Notes: generated by a model from the sequence alone, not told the origin. DNA of 64,000 nucleotides from Lachnospiraceae bacterium (GCA_022792835.1 JAAWBT010000028.1:1-64000), one strand, 5' to 3'; shown: positions 8,084 through 18,283, counted from the stretch's first letter. Made by a program: numbers and translations.

Positions 8084-9319
8084 TTATGACAGCTTATGTA
8101 TAAAGAGCCCGCTCCGAAGCTTCGGCTCAAACCAGGTCGACTTGGGCGGCATAAGCCTCCCCGCATCAGCCACCTGGAAAAGCTCCTCGATGGATGTGGG
8201 ATACATGGAAAATGCCACCTTCATATCCGTATGGCAGCGGCGGGACAACTCTGAAAGCCCCCGGATTCCCCCGATAAAATCAATTCTTTTATCTATCCTT
8301 GGATCTCCGATTCCAAGAACCGGGCCAAGAAGGGTATCCTGAAGGACAGATACATCCAGATCCTCCACCGGGTCGCCGCAGGGAATCCGCTTTGTGGTGA
8401 GCAGGTACCAACAGTCAGAAAGAAACATACCGAATTCGCCTTTCTTCCCTGGCTGTACTGGCTCGCTTCCCACTGTTCGAACCTCAAAGTCCTTTTTGAT
8501 CCGCTCCAGAAAAGCCTCCTCCGAAAGCCCGTTCAGATCTTTCACCACCCGGTTGTAATCCATGATCATAAGTTCTTCATCAGGAAACAGCACAGACAGG
8601 AAATAATTGTAGGGCTCATTGCCTTCATGATTCGAATTCTCCCCTCTCCGCTTAAAGCCGACCCGGACCGCAGAAGCCGCCCGGTGATGGCCGTCTGCAA
8701 TATAAGTTTCCGGAACCTGGGCGAAAGCCTCTTCTAAAGTTTTCACCTGCTCTTTTTTACTGATCCTCCATGCCATATGACGGATGCCGTCAATGGCCGT
8801 AAAATCATAGAGAGGCGGTTCTGTTTTCGCCTCCGCCACAACTGCATTGATATCTGCCCTGGAGCGATAAGCCAGAAAAATCGGACCGGTCTGGGCATCG
8901 CAAGTCTCCACATGGCGGACTCGGTCCTCCTCTTTTTCCGCCCTGGTGTTTTCATGCTTTTTGATCACATTGGCGGCATAATCGTCGATAGAAGAACAGG
9001 CCACAATCCCTGTCTGAGTCCGCTCATCCATGGTAAGCTCATAGACATAATAACAGGGCACCTTCTCCTGCACAAAAATACCGTTGGCCACCATGCCGTA
9101 AAGAAGCTCCCTGGCCCGTTCATAGACACAGGGGGCATAAGTATCCACCTCATCAGGAAAACCGGTCTCCGCCCGGTCAATTTTAAGGAAGGAAAGCGGC
9201 TCCCGCTCCACTTCCGCCTTCGCCTCTGCCCGGTTATAGACATCATAGGGAAGGGCAGCCACCTTGGAAGCCACAGAGGTCTCCGGTCTGACACACAAAA
9301 ATGGTTTTACAACAGCCAT
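8084..9319 (-). CDS. DUF1015-family protein linked to serine synthesis
   Basis: A 411-residue soluble protein of the DUF1015 family. Seen: the N-terminal VKPFLCVRPETSVASKVAALPYDV, the central VACSSIDDYAANVIKKHENT segment and the ADGHHRAAS motif (about 208-216), which together define this family. Known: DUF1015 genes often lie next to serA and serC in Clostridia, but the biochemical role is not settled. Here the start ATG at 9319 lies only 12 bp past the serA stop, so it is the third gene of a serC-serA-DUF1015 unit. A role in serine or phosphoserine metabolism is inferred from context only. Confidence 0.85.
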   Translation of the reverse strand: MAVVKPFLCVRPETSVASKVAALPYDVYNRAEAKAEVEREPLSFLKIDRAETGFPDEVDTYAPCVYERARELLYGMVANGIFVQEKVPCYYVYELTMDERTQTGIVACSSIDDYAANVIKKHENTRAEKEEDRVRHVETCDAQTGPIFLAYRSRADINAVVAEAKTEPPLYDFTAIDGIRHMAWRISKKEQVKTLEEAFAQVPETYIADGHHRAASAVRVGFKRRGENSNHEGNEPYNYFLSVLFPDEELMIMDYNRVVKDLNGLSEEAFLERIKKDFEVRTVGSEPVQPGKKGEFGMFLSDCWYLLTTKRIPCGDPVEDLDVSVLQDTLLGPVLGIGDPRIDKRIDFIGGIRGLSELSRRCHTDMKVAFSMYPTSIEELFQVADAGRLMPPKSTWFEPKLRSGLFIHKLS

Positions 9320-9331
9320 GATCTTCTCCTT

Positions 9332-10501
9332 TTACGGTTTCATGACGCGCACTTTATACACGCCGTCAATCTCCATCAGCCGGTCAACAACTCTCTGAGA
9401 AACCTCCTGGTCCGCATCCATAATGGTGTAGGCCACCTCCCCACGGCTCTTATTCTGCATGTCAGGGATATTGACTCCCTCCTCCGCCAGCACAGAAGCA
9501 AACTGTCCGATCATATTGGGCTTATTTACATTGAAAATGCACAGGCGGCAGGCTCCCCTGCAGGGCGGCATCTCACAGGAAGGATAATTCACCGAATTGC
9601 GGATAGAACCAGTCTCCAGGTAAATCATCATTTCCTTGACAGCCATCTCTGCACAGTTATCCTCAGACTCCGCTGTGGAAGCTCCCAGATGGGGAGTCGC
9701 AATCACTCCGGGCATGTGGGTCACTTTCGGATTGGGGAAATCCGTCATGTAACGGTGAACCTTTCCGCTCTTAAGAGCCTCTAACATATCATCGTCATTG
9801 ACCAGAAGGTCACGGGCATAGTTGAGAATGACCACGCCGTCCTTCATTTTTTCAAAAGCTTCTTTATTGATCATGCCTCTGGTACTGTCCAGAAGCGGCA
9901 CATGGACTGTAATGTAATCGCATTTTCTGTAAATTTCATCAAGATTCGTCACGTGTTTGATAAACGGAGTCATTTGCCATGCCGCATCTACTGAGAGGAA
10001 CGGATCATAACCGTAGACTCTCATCCCAAGATCTGCAGCCGCGTTGGCCACCCGGACCCCGATGGCCCCCAGGCCGATCACGCCCAGGCGCTTACCCATG
10101 ATCTCCGTTCCGGCAAACATCTTCTTGCTCTTCTCCATATCTTTGCTGATATTGGAATCTTCTTTGTTTTTTTCCACCCATTCGATCCCACCGTGGATAT
10201 CCCTGGCCGCCATCAGCATTCCCGCCAGAACCAGCTCCTTCACGCCATTGGCATTGGCCCCCGGCGTATTAAAGACCACAATCCCTTTTTCCGTACATTT
10301 CTCCAGAGGAATATTGTTCACCCCGGCTCCGGCCCTGGCAATCGCCTCCAGCCCCCCCGGCAGCTCCATCTCATGCATGGAAGCACTCCGCACCAAAATG
10401 CCCTCTGCCTCCTCCAGATTGTCCGTCAGTTCATACTCCTCTGATAACAGCCTGAGTCCCTTCTTCGAGATCGGGTTCAGGCAGTGAATCTTTCTTTTCA
10501 T
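9332..10501 (-). CDS. serA: D-3-phosphoglycerate dehydrogenase
   Basis: First enzyme of serine synthesis (389 residues), oxidising 3-phosphoglycerate with NAD+. Seen: substrate-domain segment VRSASMHEMELP, NAD-binding Rossmann motif GLGAIGVRVANAA, catalytic-domain segment NYARDLLVNDD, the HLGAST signature with catalytic His, and a C-terminal ACT domain (about 315-389, NKPNMIGQFASVLAEEGVNI). This is the short ACT-bearing type. The true start is the ATG at 10501: the AAGGAG inside the longer ORF is its ribosome site, so the GTG at 10516 is rejected. It lies 51 bp downstream of serC. Confidence 0.95.
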   Translation of the reverse strand: MKRKIHCLNPISKKGLRLLSEEYELTDNLEEAEGILVRSASMHEMELPGGLEAIARAGAGVNNIPLEKCTEKGIVVFNTPGANANGVKELVLAGMLMAARDIHGGIEWVEKNKEDSNISKDMEKSKKMFAGTEIMGKRLGVIGLGAIGVRVANAAADLGMRVYGYDPFLSVDAAWQMTPFIKHVTNLDEIYRKCDYITVHVPLLDSTRGMINKEAFEKMKDGVVILNYARDLLVNDDDMLEALKSGKVHRYMTDFPNPKVTHMPGVIATPHLGASTAESEDNCAEMAVKEMMIYLETGSIRNSVNYPSCEMPPCRGACRLCIFNVNKPNMIGQFASVLAEEGVNIPDMQNKSRGEVAYTIMDADQEVSQRVVDRLMEIDGVYKVRVMKP

Positions 10502-10551
10502 TCTGTTCTCCTTCACGATGTCCCTTCATCCTGCCCAAAAGGCAGGAGATT

Positions 10552-11640
10552 TTATTTCTTATGTTCCTCTTCAAAGTCTTTCATAAATTTCACCAGGGCC
10601 TCCACAGCCTCAATGGTCACCGCATTGTAGATGCTGGCCCGCATTCCGCCGACGCTCCTGTGGCCCTTAAGCCCGGAAAGTCCCGCCGCCTCTGCTTCCT
10701 TCACGAACTGGGCATCCAACTCTTTATCCCCTGTCACAAAATCCACATTCATATAAGAGCGGGAAGCCTTATCTGTGACCGTGGGAGTAAAGAGACTACT
10801 TCCATCTAAAAAGTCATAGAGCAGCGCCGCTTTCTTCTCATTGCGTTCTTTCATGACCGGAAGGCCGCCCATGTTTTTTAACCATTTGAACACCTTGCCG
10901 CAGATATAGATCCCATAAGCCGGCGGCGTATTGTATAAAGAAGCTTTATCAGCATGGGTCTTGTACTGAAGCATGGTGGGCGTGCCGGGATAGACCTCTT
11001 CTGTGATCAAGTCTTCTCTGATGATGGCAATCACCACGCCGGCCGGCCCGATGTTCTTCTGGACGCCGCCATAGACCATTCCATACTTTTCCACCTCGAT
11101 GGGCTCCGCCAGAAAACAGGAAGACACATCCGACACCAGAGTTTTCCCTTTGGTATTGGGAAGGGTGTGGAATTGGGTTCCATAAATGGTATTGTTCTGG
11201 CAGATATAGACATAATCCGCATCCTCGTCTATGGGTAAGTCTGAACAATCCGGAATATAATTAAAATTCTGATCCTCACTGGAAGCAATACAATTGGCCT
11301 TCCCGTACTTGGCAGCTTCTTTCCACGCCTTCTTCGCCCAATTTCCGGTCACAATATAATCAGCCACGCCGTGCTTCATAAAGTTCATGGGCACCATGGC
11401 AAACTGCAGATGGGCGCCCCCCTGCAAAAACAACACTTTATAATTATCAGGAATCCCCATCAGATCCCTGAGATCCTGTTCTGCGTCCTTGATGATTTTG
11501 TCATAGGTTTTCGACCTGTGGCTCATTTCCATCACGGACATTCCCGTGCCGGCATAATCCAGCATTTCTGCCGCTGCTTCCCTTAGAACCTCCTCCGGGA
11601 GCGCCGCCGGACCGGCGGAAAAATTATATACTCTGCTCAT
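10552..11640 (-). CDS. serC: Phosphoserine aminotransferase
   Basis: PLP-dependent enzyme of 362 residues that converts 3-phosphohydroxypyruvate and glutamate to phosphoserine and 2-oxoglutarate. Seen: the N-terminal signature YNFSAGPAALPEEVL, the FLQGGAHLQFAM segment, the PLP lysine in GGVQKNIGPAG (about 195), and the C-terminal GLSGLKGHRSVGGMRASIYN that binds the phosphate. First gene of the serC-serA-DUF1015 operon, with a promoter at 11682-11711 and a GGAGG site before the ATG at 11640. Confidence 0.96.
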   Translation of the reverse strand: MSRVYNFSAGPAALPEEVLREAAAEMLDYAGTGMSVMEMSHRSKTYDKIIKDAEQDLRDLMGIPDNYKVLFLQGGAHLQFAMVPMNFMKHGVADYIVTGNWAKKAWKEAAKYGKANCIASSEDQNFNYIPDCSDLPIDEDADYVYICQNNTIYGTQFHTLPNTKGKTLVSDVSSCFLAEPIEVEKYGMVYGGVQKNIGPAGVVIAIIREDLITEEVYPGTPTMLQYKTHADKASLYNTPPAYGIYICGKVFKWLKNMGGLPVMKERNEKKAALLYDFLDGSSLFTPTVTDKASRSYMNVDFVTGDKELDAQFVKEAEAAGLSGLKGHRSVGGMRASIYNAVTIEAVEALVKFMKDFEEEHKK

Positions 11641-11681
11641 GTTTTATCCTCCTTCAGATTGGGCAGCACTGCCCGACTCCT

Positions 11682-11711
11682 AGTATAGTACAAAGGCCGG
11701 GCAGCTGTAAA
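11682..11711 (-). promoter_or_regulatory. Sigma-A promoter of serC-serA-DUF1015
   Basis: Minus strand: -35 TTTACA (11706-11711), 18-bp spacer, -10 TATACT (11682-11687). The -35 hexamer lies in the loop of the ilvB terminator hairpin. The transcript would start with a GGGCAG/CTGCCC hairpin (11661-11674). Confidence 0.6.
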
Positions 11712-11720
11712 GCCACCCGG
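11697..11720 (-). terminator. Terminator hairpin after ilvB
   Basis: A 9-bp stem with two G-U pairs (CCGGGTGGC with GCTGCCCGG) lies 39 bp past the ilvB stop. The following T tract is short, so termination may be partial. Confidence 0.5.
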
Positions 11721-11758
11721 TCAAAGTTTTAACAATTTTTTGCTCCCAAAGCCCCGTT

Positions 11759-13444
11759 TCAGGCCTTTTTCGCATCCAGATCCTCCTGATTGAATGCTTC
11801 TTCAATGGCTCCGCCCGGCGCAACCATGGGGAACACTTTGTCGTCACAGTCAATCTGCACGTCAATGACCACAGGACCGCCTGCCGCCATGGCCTCCCGG
11901 ATGGCCGGTTCCACCTCTTCCTTCTTTGTGACCCGGATTCCCTTTGCGCCCATGGCCTCCGCCACTTTCACGAAATCCGTCTTGTCCTGAAGGATCGTGG
12001 AGGAATAACGCTTCCCGTAGAACAGCGTCTGCCACTGCCTTACCATGCCCAGCACATGATTGTTGATGACAATCTCAATCACCGGGATATTGGAACGGAC
12101 CGCCGTCGCAATCTCATTCATATTCATACGGAAACAGCCGTCCCCGGCAATGTTGAACACTGCCTTGTCCGGTCGTCCCATCTTTGCGCCCATGGCCGCT
12201 CCCAGGCCGTATCCCATGGTTCCAAGGCCGCCGGAAGTAATGAAAGTCCTGGGCTCTTTATATTTATAGAACTGGGCTGCCCACATCTGATGCTGTCCCA
12301 CGTCTGTGGTAATGACCGCATCGCCGTTTGTCACTTTATATAATGTCTCAACCACATAAGGTCCGGTCAGCGCATCCTGAGGGTAAGTCAGGGGGTGTCT
12401 TTCCTTCATGGCCTCGATCTCTGCCACCCATTCATGATGATCCTGCTTATTAAGCCGCTCATTCAAGATCTTAAGGACCGATTTCGCGTCGCCCACCACA
12501 GCGACCTCGCTGAAAATGTTCTTATTGATCTCTGCCGCATCCACGTCGATATGCAATACTTTCGCATCCCTGGCAAACCGTTTCGTGTTTCCAGTCACCC
12601 TGTCGCTGAATCTGGTGCCCACAGCGATCAGAAGATCGCTCTTTGTGATCCCCAGGTTGGAAGTCTTGGTCCCGTGCATGCCGACCATGCCCGTATAACG
12701 TTCATGCTCACCGGGGAATGCCCCCTTACCCATCAGCGTGTCCGCCACCGGAGCATCTACCTTTTCCACAAACTCCATAAGCTCTGCAGTGGCCCCTGCA
12801 ATGCTTACGCCGCCGCCCACAAAAATATAGGGACGTTTGGATTTCTCAATCAGCTCCACAGCCCTGTCAATGGCTTCTTCCTTGATCGTATTCACCTTAG
12901 TCAGAACAGGAGAGGGTTTCGCCGGCGTATACTCCGTCTCTGCCGCCGTCACATCTTTGGTGATATCCACCAGCACCGGGCCCGGTCTTCCCTCCGCCGC
13001 GATGCGGAAAGCCCTGCGGATGGTCTCCGCCAGCTTTGTCACGTCCTTGACAATAAAGCTGTGCTTGGTGATGGGCATGACCACTCCGGCAATGTCCACT
13101 TCCTGGAAGGTATCCCGGCCAAGAAGATTTACGGCCACATTGGCCGTAATGGCCACCATGGGCACAGAATCCATCTGGGCCGTGGCAATCCCCGTCACCA
13201 GATTCGTGGCTCCAGGGCCGGAGGTTGCCAGGCAGACCCCCACCTTTCCCGTGGCCCTGGCATAACCGTCCGCCGCGTGAGATGCCCCCTGTTCATGGGA
13301 TGTTAAAATATGATGAATCTCATCGGAATGCTTATATAATGCGTCATAAATGTTTAAGATCGTGCCGCCGGGATAACCGAACACCGTATCCACGCCCTGC
13401 TCCTTCAGGCACTCCACCACGATCTCCGCACCTGTTAATCTCAT
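11759..13444 (-). CDS. ilvB: Acetolactate synthase large subunit
   Basis: Thiamine-diphosphate enzyme of 561 residues that condenses pyruvate to acetolactate (or acetohydroxybutyrate) for valine, leucine and isoleucine synthesis. Seen: the TPP glutamate segment DTVFGYPGGTILNIYD, the SHEQGASHAADGYAR loop, the FAD/ADP-binding middle domain, and the GDG-to-NN TPP/Mg motif GDGCFRMNMNE...VINN at about 420-450. The start is the ATG at 13444 with an AAGGAGGAG site; the longer ORF start has none. Last gene of leuB-ilvD-ilvB. No regulatory subunit ilvN and no ilvC lie in the window. Confidence 0.95.
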   Translation of the reverse strand: MRLTGAEIVVECLKEQGVDTVFGYPGGTILNIYDALYKHSDEIHHILTSHEQGASHAADGYARATGKVGVCLATSGPGATNLVTGIATAQMDSVPMVAITANVAVNLLGRDTFQEVDIAGVVMPITKHSFIVKDVTKLAETIRRAFRIAAEGRPGPVLVDITKDVTAAETEYTPAKPSPVLTKVNTIKEEAIDRAVELIEKSKRPYIFVGGGVSIAGATAELMEFVEKVDAPVADTLMGKGAFPGEHERYTGMVGMHGTKTSNLGITKSDLLIAVGTRFSDRVTGNTKRFARDAKVLHIDVDAAEINKNIFSEVAVVGDAKSVLKILNERLNKQDHHEWVAEIEAMKERHPLTYPQDALTGPYVVETLYKVTNGDAVITTDVGQHQMWAAQFYKYKEPRTFITSGGLGTMGYGLGAAMGAKMGRPDKAVFNIAGDGCFRMNMNEIATAVRSNIPVIEIVINNHVLGMVRQWQTLFYGKRYSSTILQDKTDFVKVAEAMGAKGIRVTKKEEVEPAIREAMAAGGPVVIDVQIDCDDKVFPMVAPGGAIEEAFNQEDLDAKKA

Positions 13445-13486
13445 AGTTGTTCTCCTCCTTGTATATGCGAGCCGTCTTTGCACTGG

Positions 13487-15148
13487 TCATTGCTTAAGGA
13501 TTGCTCCTGTGTTTCCCGATGTCACAAGATTGGCATAGCGGGCCAGATATCCCGTGGTGATCTTGGGCTCTCTGGGCTGCCATTTCGCTTTCCTCGCGGC
13601 CAGCTCTTCGTCTGACACCTTCACATTCAGACTGCAGGCGTCAATGTCAATGGAAATGATATCCCCCTCTTCGATCAGAGCAATGGGGCCGCCGACCGCC
13701 GCCTCCGGGGACACATGGCCGATGGAGGCCCCTCTGGATGCGCCAGAAAAGCGTCCGTCTGTGATCAGGGCCACACTGGAGCCAAGGCCCATTCCCGCAA
13801 TGGCTGAGGTGGGATTTAACATTTCTCTCATACCGGGGCCGCCTTTCGGACCTTCGTAGCGGATGACCACCACATCGCCTGCCACGATTTTCCCTCCCTT
13901 GATGGCCTCGATGGCATCTTCCTCACAGTCAAAGACTCTGGCCGGCCCCTCATGCTTCATCATCTCCGGCACCACCGCCGAACGCTTCACCACGCCGGAA
14001 TCCGGGGCAATGTTCCCCTTCAGGATGGCAAGTCCGCCGGTTTCACTGTAAGGATTATCCAGAGGACGGATCACCTCTTTGTCTCGGATCTCACAGCCTG
14101 CGATGTTTTCTCCGACTGTCTTTCCCGTGGCGGTGATCAAGTCCGTATATAATAAGTCTTTCTTTGTCAGCTCATTCATGACTGCGTAGACCCCGCCCGC
14201 CTCATTTAAATCTTCCATATAGGTAGGGCCTGCCGGTGCCAGATGACACAGGTTGGGCGTCCTGGCGCTCACCTCGTTGGCAATGTCCACGTCAAGCTCC
14301 ACACCCGCCTCATGGGCAATGGCCGGAAGATGAAGCATGCTGTTGGTGCTGCAGCCCAAAGCCATATCAATGGTGAGGGCATTCATGAACGCCTTCTCCG
14401 TCATAATGTCACGGGGCCTAATATCTTTTTTCAAAAGCTCCATGACCTGCATCCCCGCATGTTTCGCCAATTTAATCCGCTCCGAATATACGGCGGGAAT
14501 GGTGCCGTTTCCGGGGAGTCCCATGCCAAGGGCCTCTGTCAGACAATTCATGCTGTTGGCTGTATACATTCCCGAACAGGAGCCGCAGGTGGGGCATACC
14601 TTGTTCTCAAATTCCTTTACGTCTTCCTTGCTCATGGTGCCGGCGCTGTAGGAACCCACCGCCTCGAACATGCTGGAAAGACTTCTCTTCTGGCCTTTCA
14701 CACGGCCAGCCAGCATGGGACCGCCGCTGACAAAGATGGTCGGAATATTCAGCCTGGCCGCCGCCATCAGAAGTCCCGGCACATTCTTGTCACAGTTGGG
14801 AACCATGACCAGAGCGTCAAACTGATGAGCCAGAGCCATGCATTCGGTGGAGTCCGCAATCAGATCCCTGGTCACCAGAGAATACTTCATTCCCATATGG
14901 CCCATGGCAATGCCGTCGCACACGGCGATGGCCGGAAATACGATGGGCGTTCCGCCCGCCATGGCCACCCCCTGTTTCACGGCCGCCACAATTTTATCCA
15001 GGTTCATATGACCCGGTACAATCTCATTATAAGAGCTCACAATACCCACCAGCGGTCTCTCAAGCTCCTCCTCTGTATAGCCAAGGGCATTAAACAGCGA
15101 TCTGTGGGGCGCCTGCTGCATCCCCTTCTTTACTGCGTCACTTCTCAT
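13487..15148 (-). CDS. ilvD: Dihydroxy-acid dehydratase
   Basis: Iron-sulfur dehydratase of 553 residues that converts 2,3-dihydroxy-isovalerate or -methylvalerate to the 2-keto acid. Seen: N-terminal [19 protein letters not shown], cluster cysteines in [10 protein letters not shown] (about 122) and [18 protein letters not shown] (about 190-207), and C-terminal [23 protein letters not shown]. Length is normal. The 42-bp gap to ilvB and 6-bp gap from leuB indicate one operon. Confidence 0.97.
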   Translation of the reverse strand: MRSDAVKKGMQQAPHRSLFNALGYTEEELERPLVGIVSSYNEIVPGHMNLDKIVAAVKQGVAMAGGTPIVFPAIAVCDGIAMGHMGMKYSLVTRDLIADSTECMALAHQFDALVMVPNCDKNVPGLLMAAARLNIPTIFVSGGPMLAGRVKGQKRSLSSMFEAVGSYSAGTMSKEDVKEFENKVCPTCGSCSGMYTANSMNCLTEALGMGLPGNGTIPAVYSERIKLAKHAGMQVMELLKKDIRPRDIMTEKAFMNALTIDMALGCSTNSMLHLPAIAHEAGVELDVDIANEVSARTPNLCHLAPAGPTYMEDLNEAGGVYAVMNELTKKDLLYTDLITATGKTVGENIAGCEIRDKEVIRPLDNPYSETGGLAILKGNIAPDSGVVKRSAVVPEMMKHEGPARVFDCEEDAIEAIKGGKIVAGDVVVIRYEGPKGGPGMREMLNPTSAIAGMGLGSSVALITDGRFSGASRGASIGHVSPEAAVGGPIALIEEGDIISIDIDACSLNVKVSDEELAARKAKWQPREPKITTGYLARYANLVTSGNTGAILKQ

Positions 15149-15154
15149 CTATCT

Positions 15155-16240
15155 TCACCTTATCCTTTCTGCCACTAAGCTTCCCATTTCTTTCGTGCCC
15201 ACTTTTTTGCAGCCCTCCGACCAGATGTCACCCGTGCGGAATCCGTCCGTAAGCACCTGCTGCACCGCCGCCTCCACGGCCTCTGCCTCTTTATCCAAAT
15301 CAAAAGAATACCGCAGCATCATGGCCGCCGACAGAATGGTCGCTAAGGGGTTTGCAATATCCTTTCCCGCAATGTCCGGTGCGGAACCATGGCTGGGCTC
15401 ATAAAGTCCCAGTTTCGTCTTTCCAAGACTTGCCGACGGCAGCATACCGATGGAGCCGGTGATCTCACTGGCCTCGTCGGAGAGAATATCTCCGAACATA
15501 TTCTCCGTCAGAACCACATCGAACTGGCCTGGATTCATCACAAGCTGCATGGCCGCATTGTCCACCAGCATATGGCTCACTTCGATATCAGGATAGTCCT
15601 TTGCCGTCTCGTCCACCACGGCCCTCCAAAGCCTGGAGGAATCTAATACATTGGCCTTGTCCACACTGATCAGCCTCTTTGACCGCTTCCCGGCGATCTC
15701 AAAAGCCTTGACTGCGATGCGGCGGATCTCATTCTCGTCGTAGACCAGAGTATCCACAGCCTTCCTCACGCCGTTTTCCGTCACGGTCCTGCGCTCCCCG
15801 AAGTAAAGTCCCCCGGTCAGCTCCCGCATAATCACCATATCAAATCCGTCGCCGATAATCTCTTTCTTTAAAGGGCAGGCATCCGAAAGCTCTTTATAGA
15901 GCCATGCAGGGCGGATATTGGCAAACAGCTCCAGCCCTTTTCGGATTCCAAGGAGCCCTGCCTCCGGTCTTGTGGCAGGCGGCCCGTCGTACCAGCGGGA
16001 GTTTCCCACGTTTCCCCCGACAGCCCCTAAAAGTACGGAATCACTGGCTTTCGCCTCTGCCAGAGCCTCCTCCGTAAGAGGCACTCCATGGACATCAATG
16101 GACGCCCCGCCCATTAACAGCTTCTTATATGTAAATGTGTGGCCATAAACCGTACCGACCTTGTCAAGCACCTTCATGGCCTCCGTAACAATTTCCGGCC
16201 CGATGCCGTCGCCGGGAATCACCGCAATCTGATAATTCAT
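15155..16240 (-). CDS. leuB: 3-isopropylmalate dehydrogenase
   Basis: NAD+-dependent leucine synthesis enzyme of 361 residues acting on 3-isopropylmalate. Seen: N-terminal [13 protein letters not shown], substrate-arginine region [20 protein letters not shown], and the metal-binding signature [19 protein letters not shown] (about 245-263), followed by the NAD-site segment [18 protein letters not shown]. First gene of the leuB-ilvD-ilvB operon. leuA, leuC and leuD are not in the window. ATG at 16240 with an AAGGAGAG site. Confidence 0.97.
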   Translation of the reverse strand: MNYQIAVIPGDGIGPEIVTEAMKVLDKVGTVYGHTFTYKKLLMGGASIDVHGVPLTEEALAEAKASDSVLLGAVGGNVGNSRWYDGPPATRPEAGLLGIRKGLELFANIRPAWLYKELSDACPLKKEIIGDGFDMVIMRELTGGLYFGERRTVTENGVRKAVDTLVYDENEIRRIAVKAFEIAGKRSKRLISVDKANVLDSSRLWRAVVDETAKDYPDIEVSHMLVDNAAMQLVMNPGQFDVVLTENMFGDILSDEASEITGSIGMLPSASLGKTKLGLYEPSHGSAPDIAGKDIANPLATILSAAMMLRYSFDLDKEAEAVEAAVQQVLTDGFRTGDIWSEGCKKVGTKEMGSLVAERIR

Positions 16241-16276
16241 AAGGCTTTTCTCTCCTTCTTTCTTCGATTACCCTTT

Positions 16277-16305
16277 ATAGTATCCTATTTCTTTTTGTTT
16301 TTCAA
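16277..16305 (-). promoter_or_regulatory. Sigma-A promoter of leuB-ilvD-ilvB
   Basis: Minus strand: -35 TTGAAA (16300-16305), 17-bp spacer, -10 TACTAT (16277-16282). The leader is only about 30 nt, too short for a T-box or attenuator, so control by a DNA-binding factor is more likely. Confidence 0.7.
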
Positions 16306-16404
16306 GCCGTACATGGGATTTTCCAGTGATTCACCCATACGAAACAGGAATTTCTGATATAACATTTCGTTATGGAATGGATTTTCAGAATGATTTAGAA
16401 TTAT

Positions 16405-16446
16405 ACCAAAAACCGCCTGCCCTTTTGATCCCACAGGCAGGCGGTT
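16405..16446 (-). terminator. Terminator of the C-glycoside-type catabolic operon
   Basis: An 11-bp stem (AACCGCCTGCC with GGCAGGCGGTT) is followed by five T on the minus strand, 17 bp past the stop at 16463. It marks the end of the operon that starts at 26.0 kb. Confidence 0.85.
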
Positions 16447-16462
16447 GTTTAAAAATCTGCAA

Positions 16463-17383
16463 TTACATCAAAAACTGGCTCAGATACTTCCGGCTTTGCC
16501 GCAAGGAATTTAAAATATCCTCCTCGCAGCCCTCAAAGGCCCGGTCCTCCACCTCGACGCAGGCACACCCCCGGTATCCGATATCCGTCAGGGCAGAAAT
16601 GTATTTTCCCCAGTCCACATCCCCCAGTCCCGGGATTTTGGGCGCCATGAAATCAAGCGGATAGGCCATAACCCCGGTTTCATCCAGCTTTTCTCTGAAT
16701 AGTTTGATGTCCTTGTAATGCACATGGAAGATTCTATCTTTAAATTCATAGAGTGGTTTAATATAGTCCATCATCTGCCAGACAAAATGAGAGGGATCGT
16801 AATTAATCCCCAGATTATCATAGGGCAGAACCTCGAACACCCGCCTCCAGACAGCCGGAGAGACCATCAGGTTCTGACCGCCCGGCCACTGATCCGGCCC
16901 AAAGAGCATGGGGCAGTTTTCAATGGCGATCCTTACTCCCAGGCTTTTTGCATATTCCAGAATCGGGGGCCACACTTCTTTTACCAGTTCCAGGTTTTCC
17001 TCCAGATTTTTACGCTGGTCCCGGCCGATAAAGGTGGTCACGAGAAACACCTTCAGTCTGGCGCTGGCTGCGATCACTGCCTTTAAATGCCGGATGTTTG
17101 CAGCCCGTTTTTCCTCGTCGCCGTCCAGAGGATTCGGATAGTAGGCAAGCGCCGAAATCTCCACTCCTGTTTTTTTACTGTATTCTAAAATATGCTCTGG
17201 GTAAGAGGCATCCTCCAATACCCGCTCTGCGTCAATGTGGCTCGTCCCCGCATAGCGCCGTTCTCCTTTTCCCGCCGGCCAGCAGGCCACTTCCACACAT
17301 GTAAACCCTTCTGCCGCGGCAAAGTCCATCATTTCTTCATAACCAAAGGGTTCTAAAATAGAGGTAATAAATCCTAGTTTCAC
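16463..17383 (-). CDS. TIM-barrel sugar isomerase/epimerase-like enzyme (AP endonuclease 2 superfamily)
   Basis: A 306-residue cytosolic enzyme of the xylose-isomerase-like TIM-barrel superfamily. Seen: metal ligand positions at strand ends, IAIENC (Glu, about 151), NYDPSH (Asp, about 196), HVHYKD (His, about 223) and CVEVED (Glu, about 283). Known: such enzymes isomerise or epimerise keto-sugars. It starts with GTG at 17383 behind AAGGAGG and overlaps the transporter stop by four bases, so it is translationally coupled. As the last gene of the operon it is a candidate for processing the sugar product released by the upstream deglycosidase pair; this role is inferred. It differs clearly from the TIM-barrel protein at 19490-20467. 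Confidence 0.8.
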   Translation of the reverse strand: MKLGFITSILEPFGYEEMMDFAAAEGFTCVEVACWPAGKGERRYAGTSHIDAERVLEDASYPEHILEYSKKTGVEISALAYYPNPLDGDEEKRAANIRHLKAVIAASARLKVFLVTTFIGRDQRKNLEENLELVKEVWPPILEYAKSLGVRIAIENCPMLFGPDQWPGGQNLMVSPAVWRRVFEVLPYDNLGINYDPSHFVWQMMDYIKPLYEFKDRIFHVHYKDIKLFREKLDETGVMAYPLDFMAPKIPGLGDVDWGKYISALTDIGYRGCACVEVEDRAFEGCEEDILNSLRQSRKYLSQFLM

Positions 17384-18270
17384 GTCTTTTCCTCCTTTTT
17401 CTCACTCAAAACCAGCAGGCTTCCACACACGATTAGGGCCACCGAGAAAAACAATGTGGGTGAAAAATCCCCTGTTCCCAGAATGAGTAAAGACATAAAC
17501 GGCGCCAATACCGGTTTGATGAAAAACACCAGGGACGCCATAAATGCTCCGGAAAGTTCCATGGCCCAAAAGTAAGAAAGATAGCCCAACCCCGTGACCG
17601 CCACGCCCAGATACAGGATCAACAAGAGCTCCAAAAGCCCGCTCACCTGTATCTCAAAAAGGACGCCAGACGAAAGCTCCAAAAGCCCAAGGACCGCCGT
17701 GCCGATGGGAAAAGAAATCCCGATCTGCACTTTTGTGGGAAAGCGGTCCATCAGCCGCTTTCCCAGTACGGTGAAAAGACTCATGGCAAGGGCAGAAGCA
17801 AAGGCCAGAAAAACCGTGAACAGCTCCTCTCGGTTCCTGATGCCACAGCCTGCATAGATTCCCAAAAGGCAGAGAGCCACGGCCGCAGCCCTTCTTTTTG
17901 TCAGCGTTTCTTTCAGAACGCAGGCTGCAAAAATCACGGTAAACACAGAATTCGTACAGTAAATAACTGCAATTAGCGCCGCCGACTTTGCCCGGAACAC
18001 TGCCGCCTGCAAAAGTCCCATACTCAGGCAGACAATTAAAATCCCTTCCACTGCCAGAATGGGGATATCCCTTGCCCGCACGGAAAGCCTTTTCCTCCGG
18101 ATCTCCCGGACTGCCATCGGAAACACAAATGCGCTTCCGATCAAGAACCGCCAAAATGTCAGGGTAAAGGGATTCACCTGGCCGTTCAGCAGTTTACTGA
18201 CCGGTTCCATGGAAGCAAAGACAAGAGCCGTGTATCCCACACAGCCAAAAACCTTCCTGTTGTTTTTCAT
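17380..18270 (-). CDS. DMT-superfamily (EamA) transporter
   Basis: Membrane transporter of 296 residues with about ten hydrophobic helices arranged as two EamA repeats (about 5-135 and 145-290). Seen: FWRFLIGSAFVFP in repeat one, the AKSAALIAVIYCTNSVFT helix, and GLGYLSYFWAMELSGAFMASLVFFIKPVLAP in repeat two, typical of drug/metabolite transporters. The start ATG at 18270 has GGAGGAG; the longer ORF start lies inside the oxidoreductase gene and is rejected. In this operon it could export an aglycone or end product. Substrate is unknown. Confidence 0.85.
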   Translation of the reverse strand: MKNNRKVFGCVGYTALVFASMEPVSKLLNGQVNPFTLTFWRFLIGSAFVFPMAVREIRRKRLSVRARDIPILAVEGILIVCLSMGLLQAAVFRAKSAALIAVIYCTNSVFTVIFAACVLKETLTKRRAAAVALCLLGIYAGCGIRNREELFTVFLAFASALAMSLFTVLGKRLMDRFPTKVQIGISFPIGTAVLGLLELSSGVLFEIQVSGLLELLLILYLGVAVTGLGYLSYFWAMELSGAFMASLVFFIKPVLAPFMSLLILGTGDFSPTLFFSVALIVCGSLLVLSEKKEEKT

Positions 18271-18283
18271 GGACTCCTCCGCT

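Noticed and set aside
8777-9784. 335-codon open frame on the plus strand opposite the DUF1015 gene and serA
   Set aside because: It is an antisense shadow: no ribosome site, no recognisable domain, and it spans two well-supported genes on the other strand.
9332-10516. GTG at 10516 as the serA start
   Set aside because: The AAGGAG within the first codons of that longer frame is correctly spaced for the ATG at 10501.
14243-15178. 311-codon plus-strand frame opposite ilvD
   Set aside because: Composition mirrors the ilvD codons and no start signal is present.
16241-16462. T-box or leucine attenuator before leuB
   Set aside because: The mapped promoter leaves only about 30 nt of leader and no T-box sequence is present.
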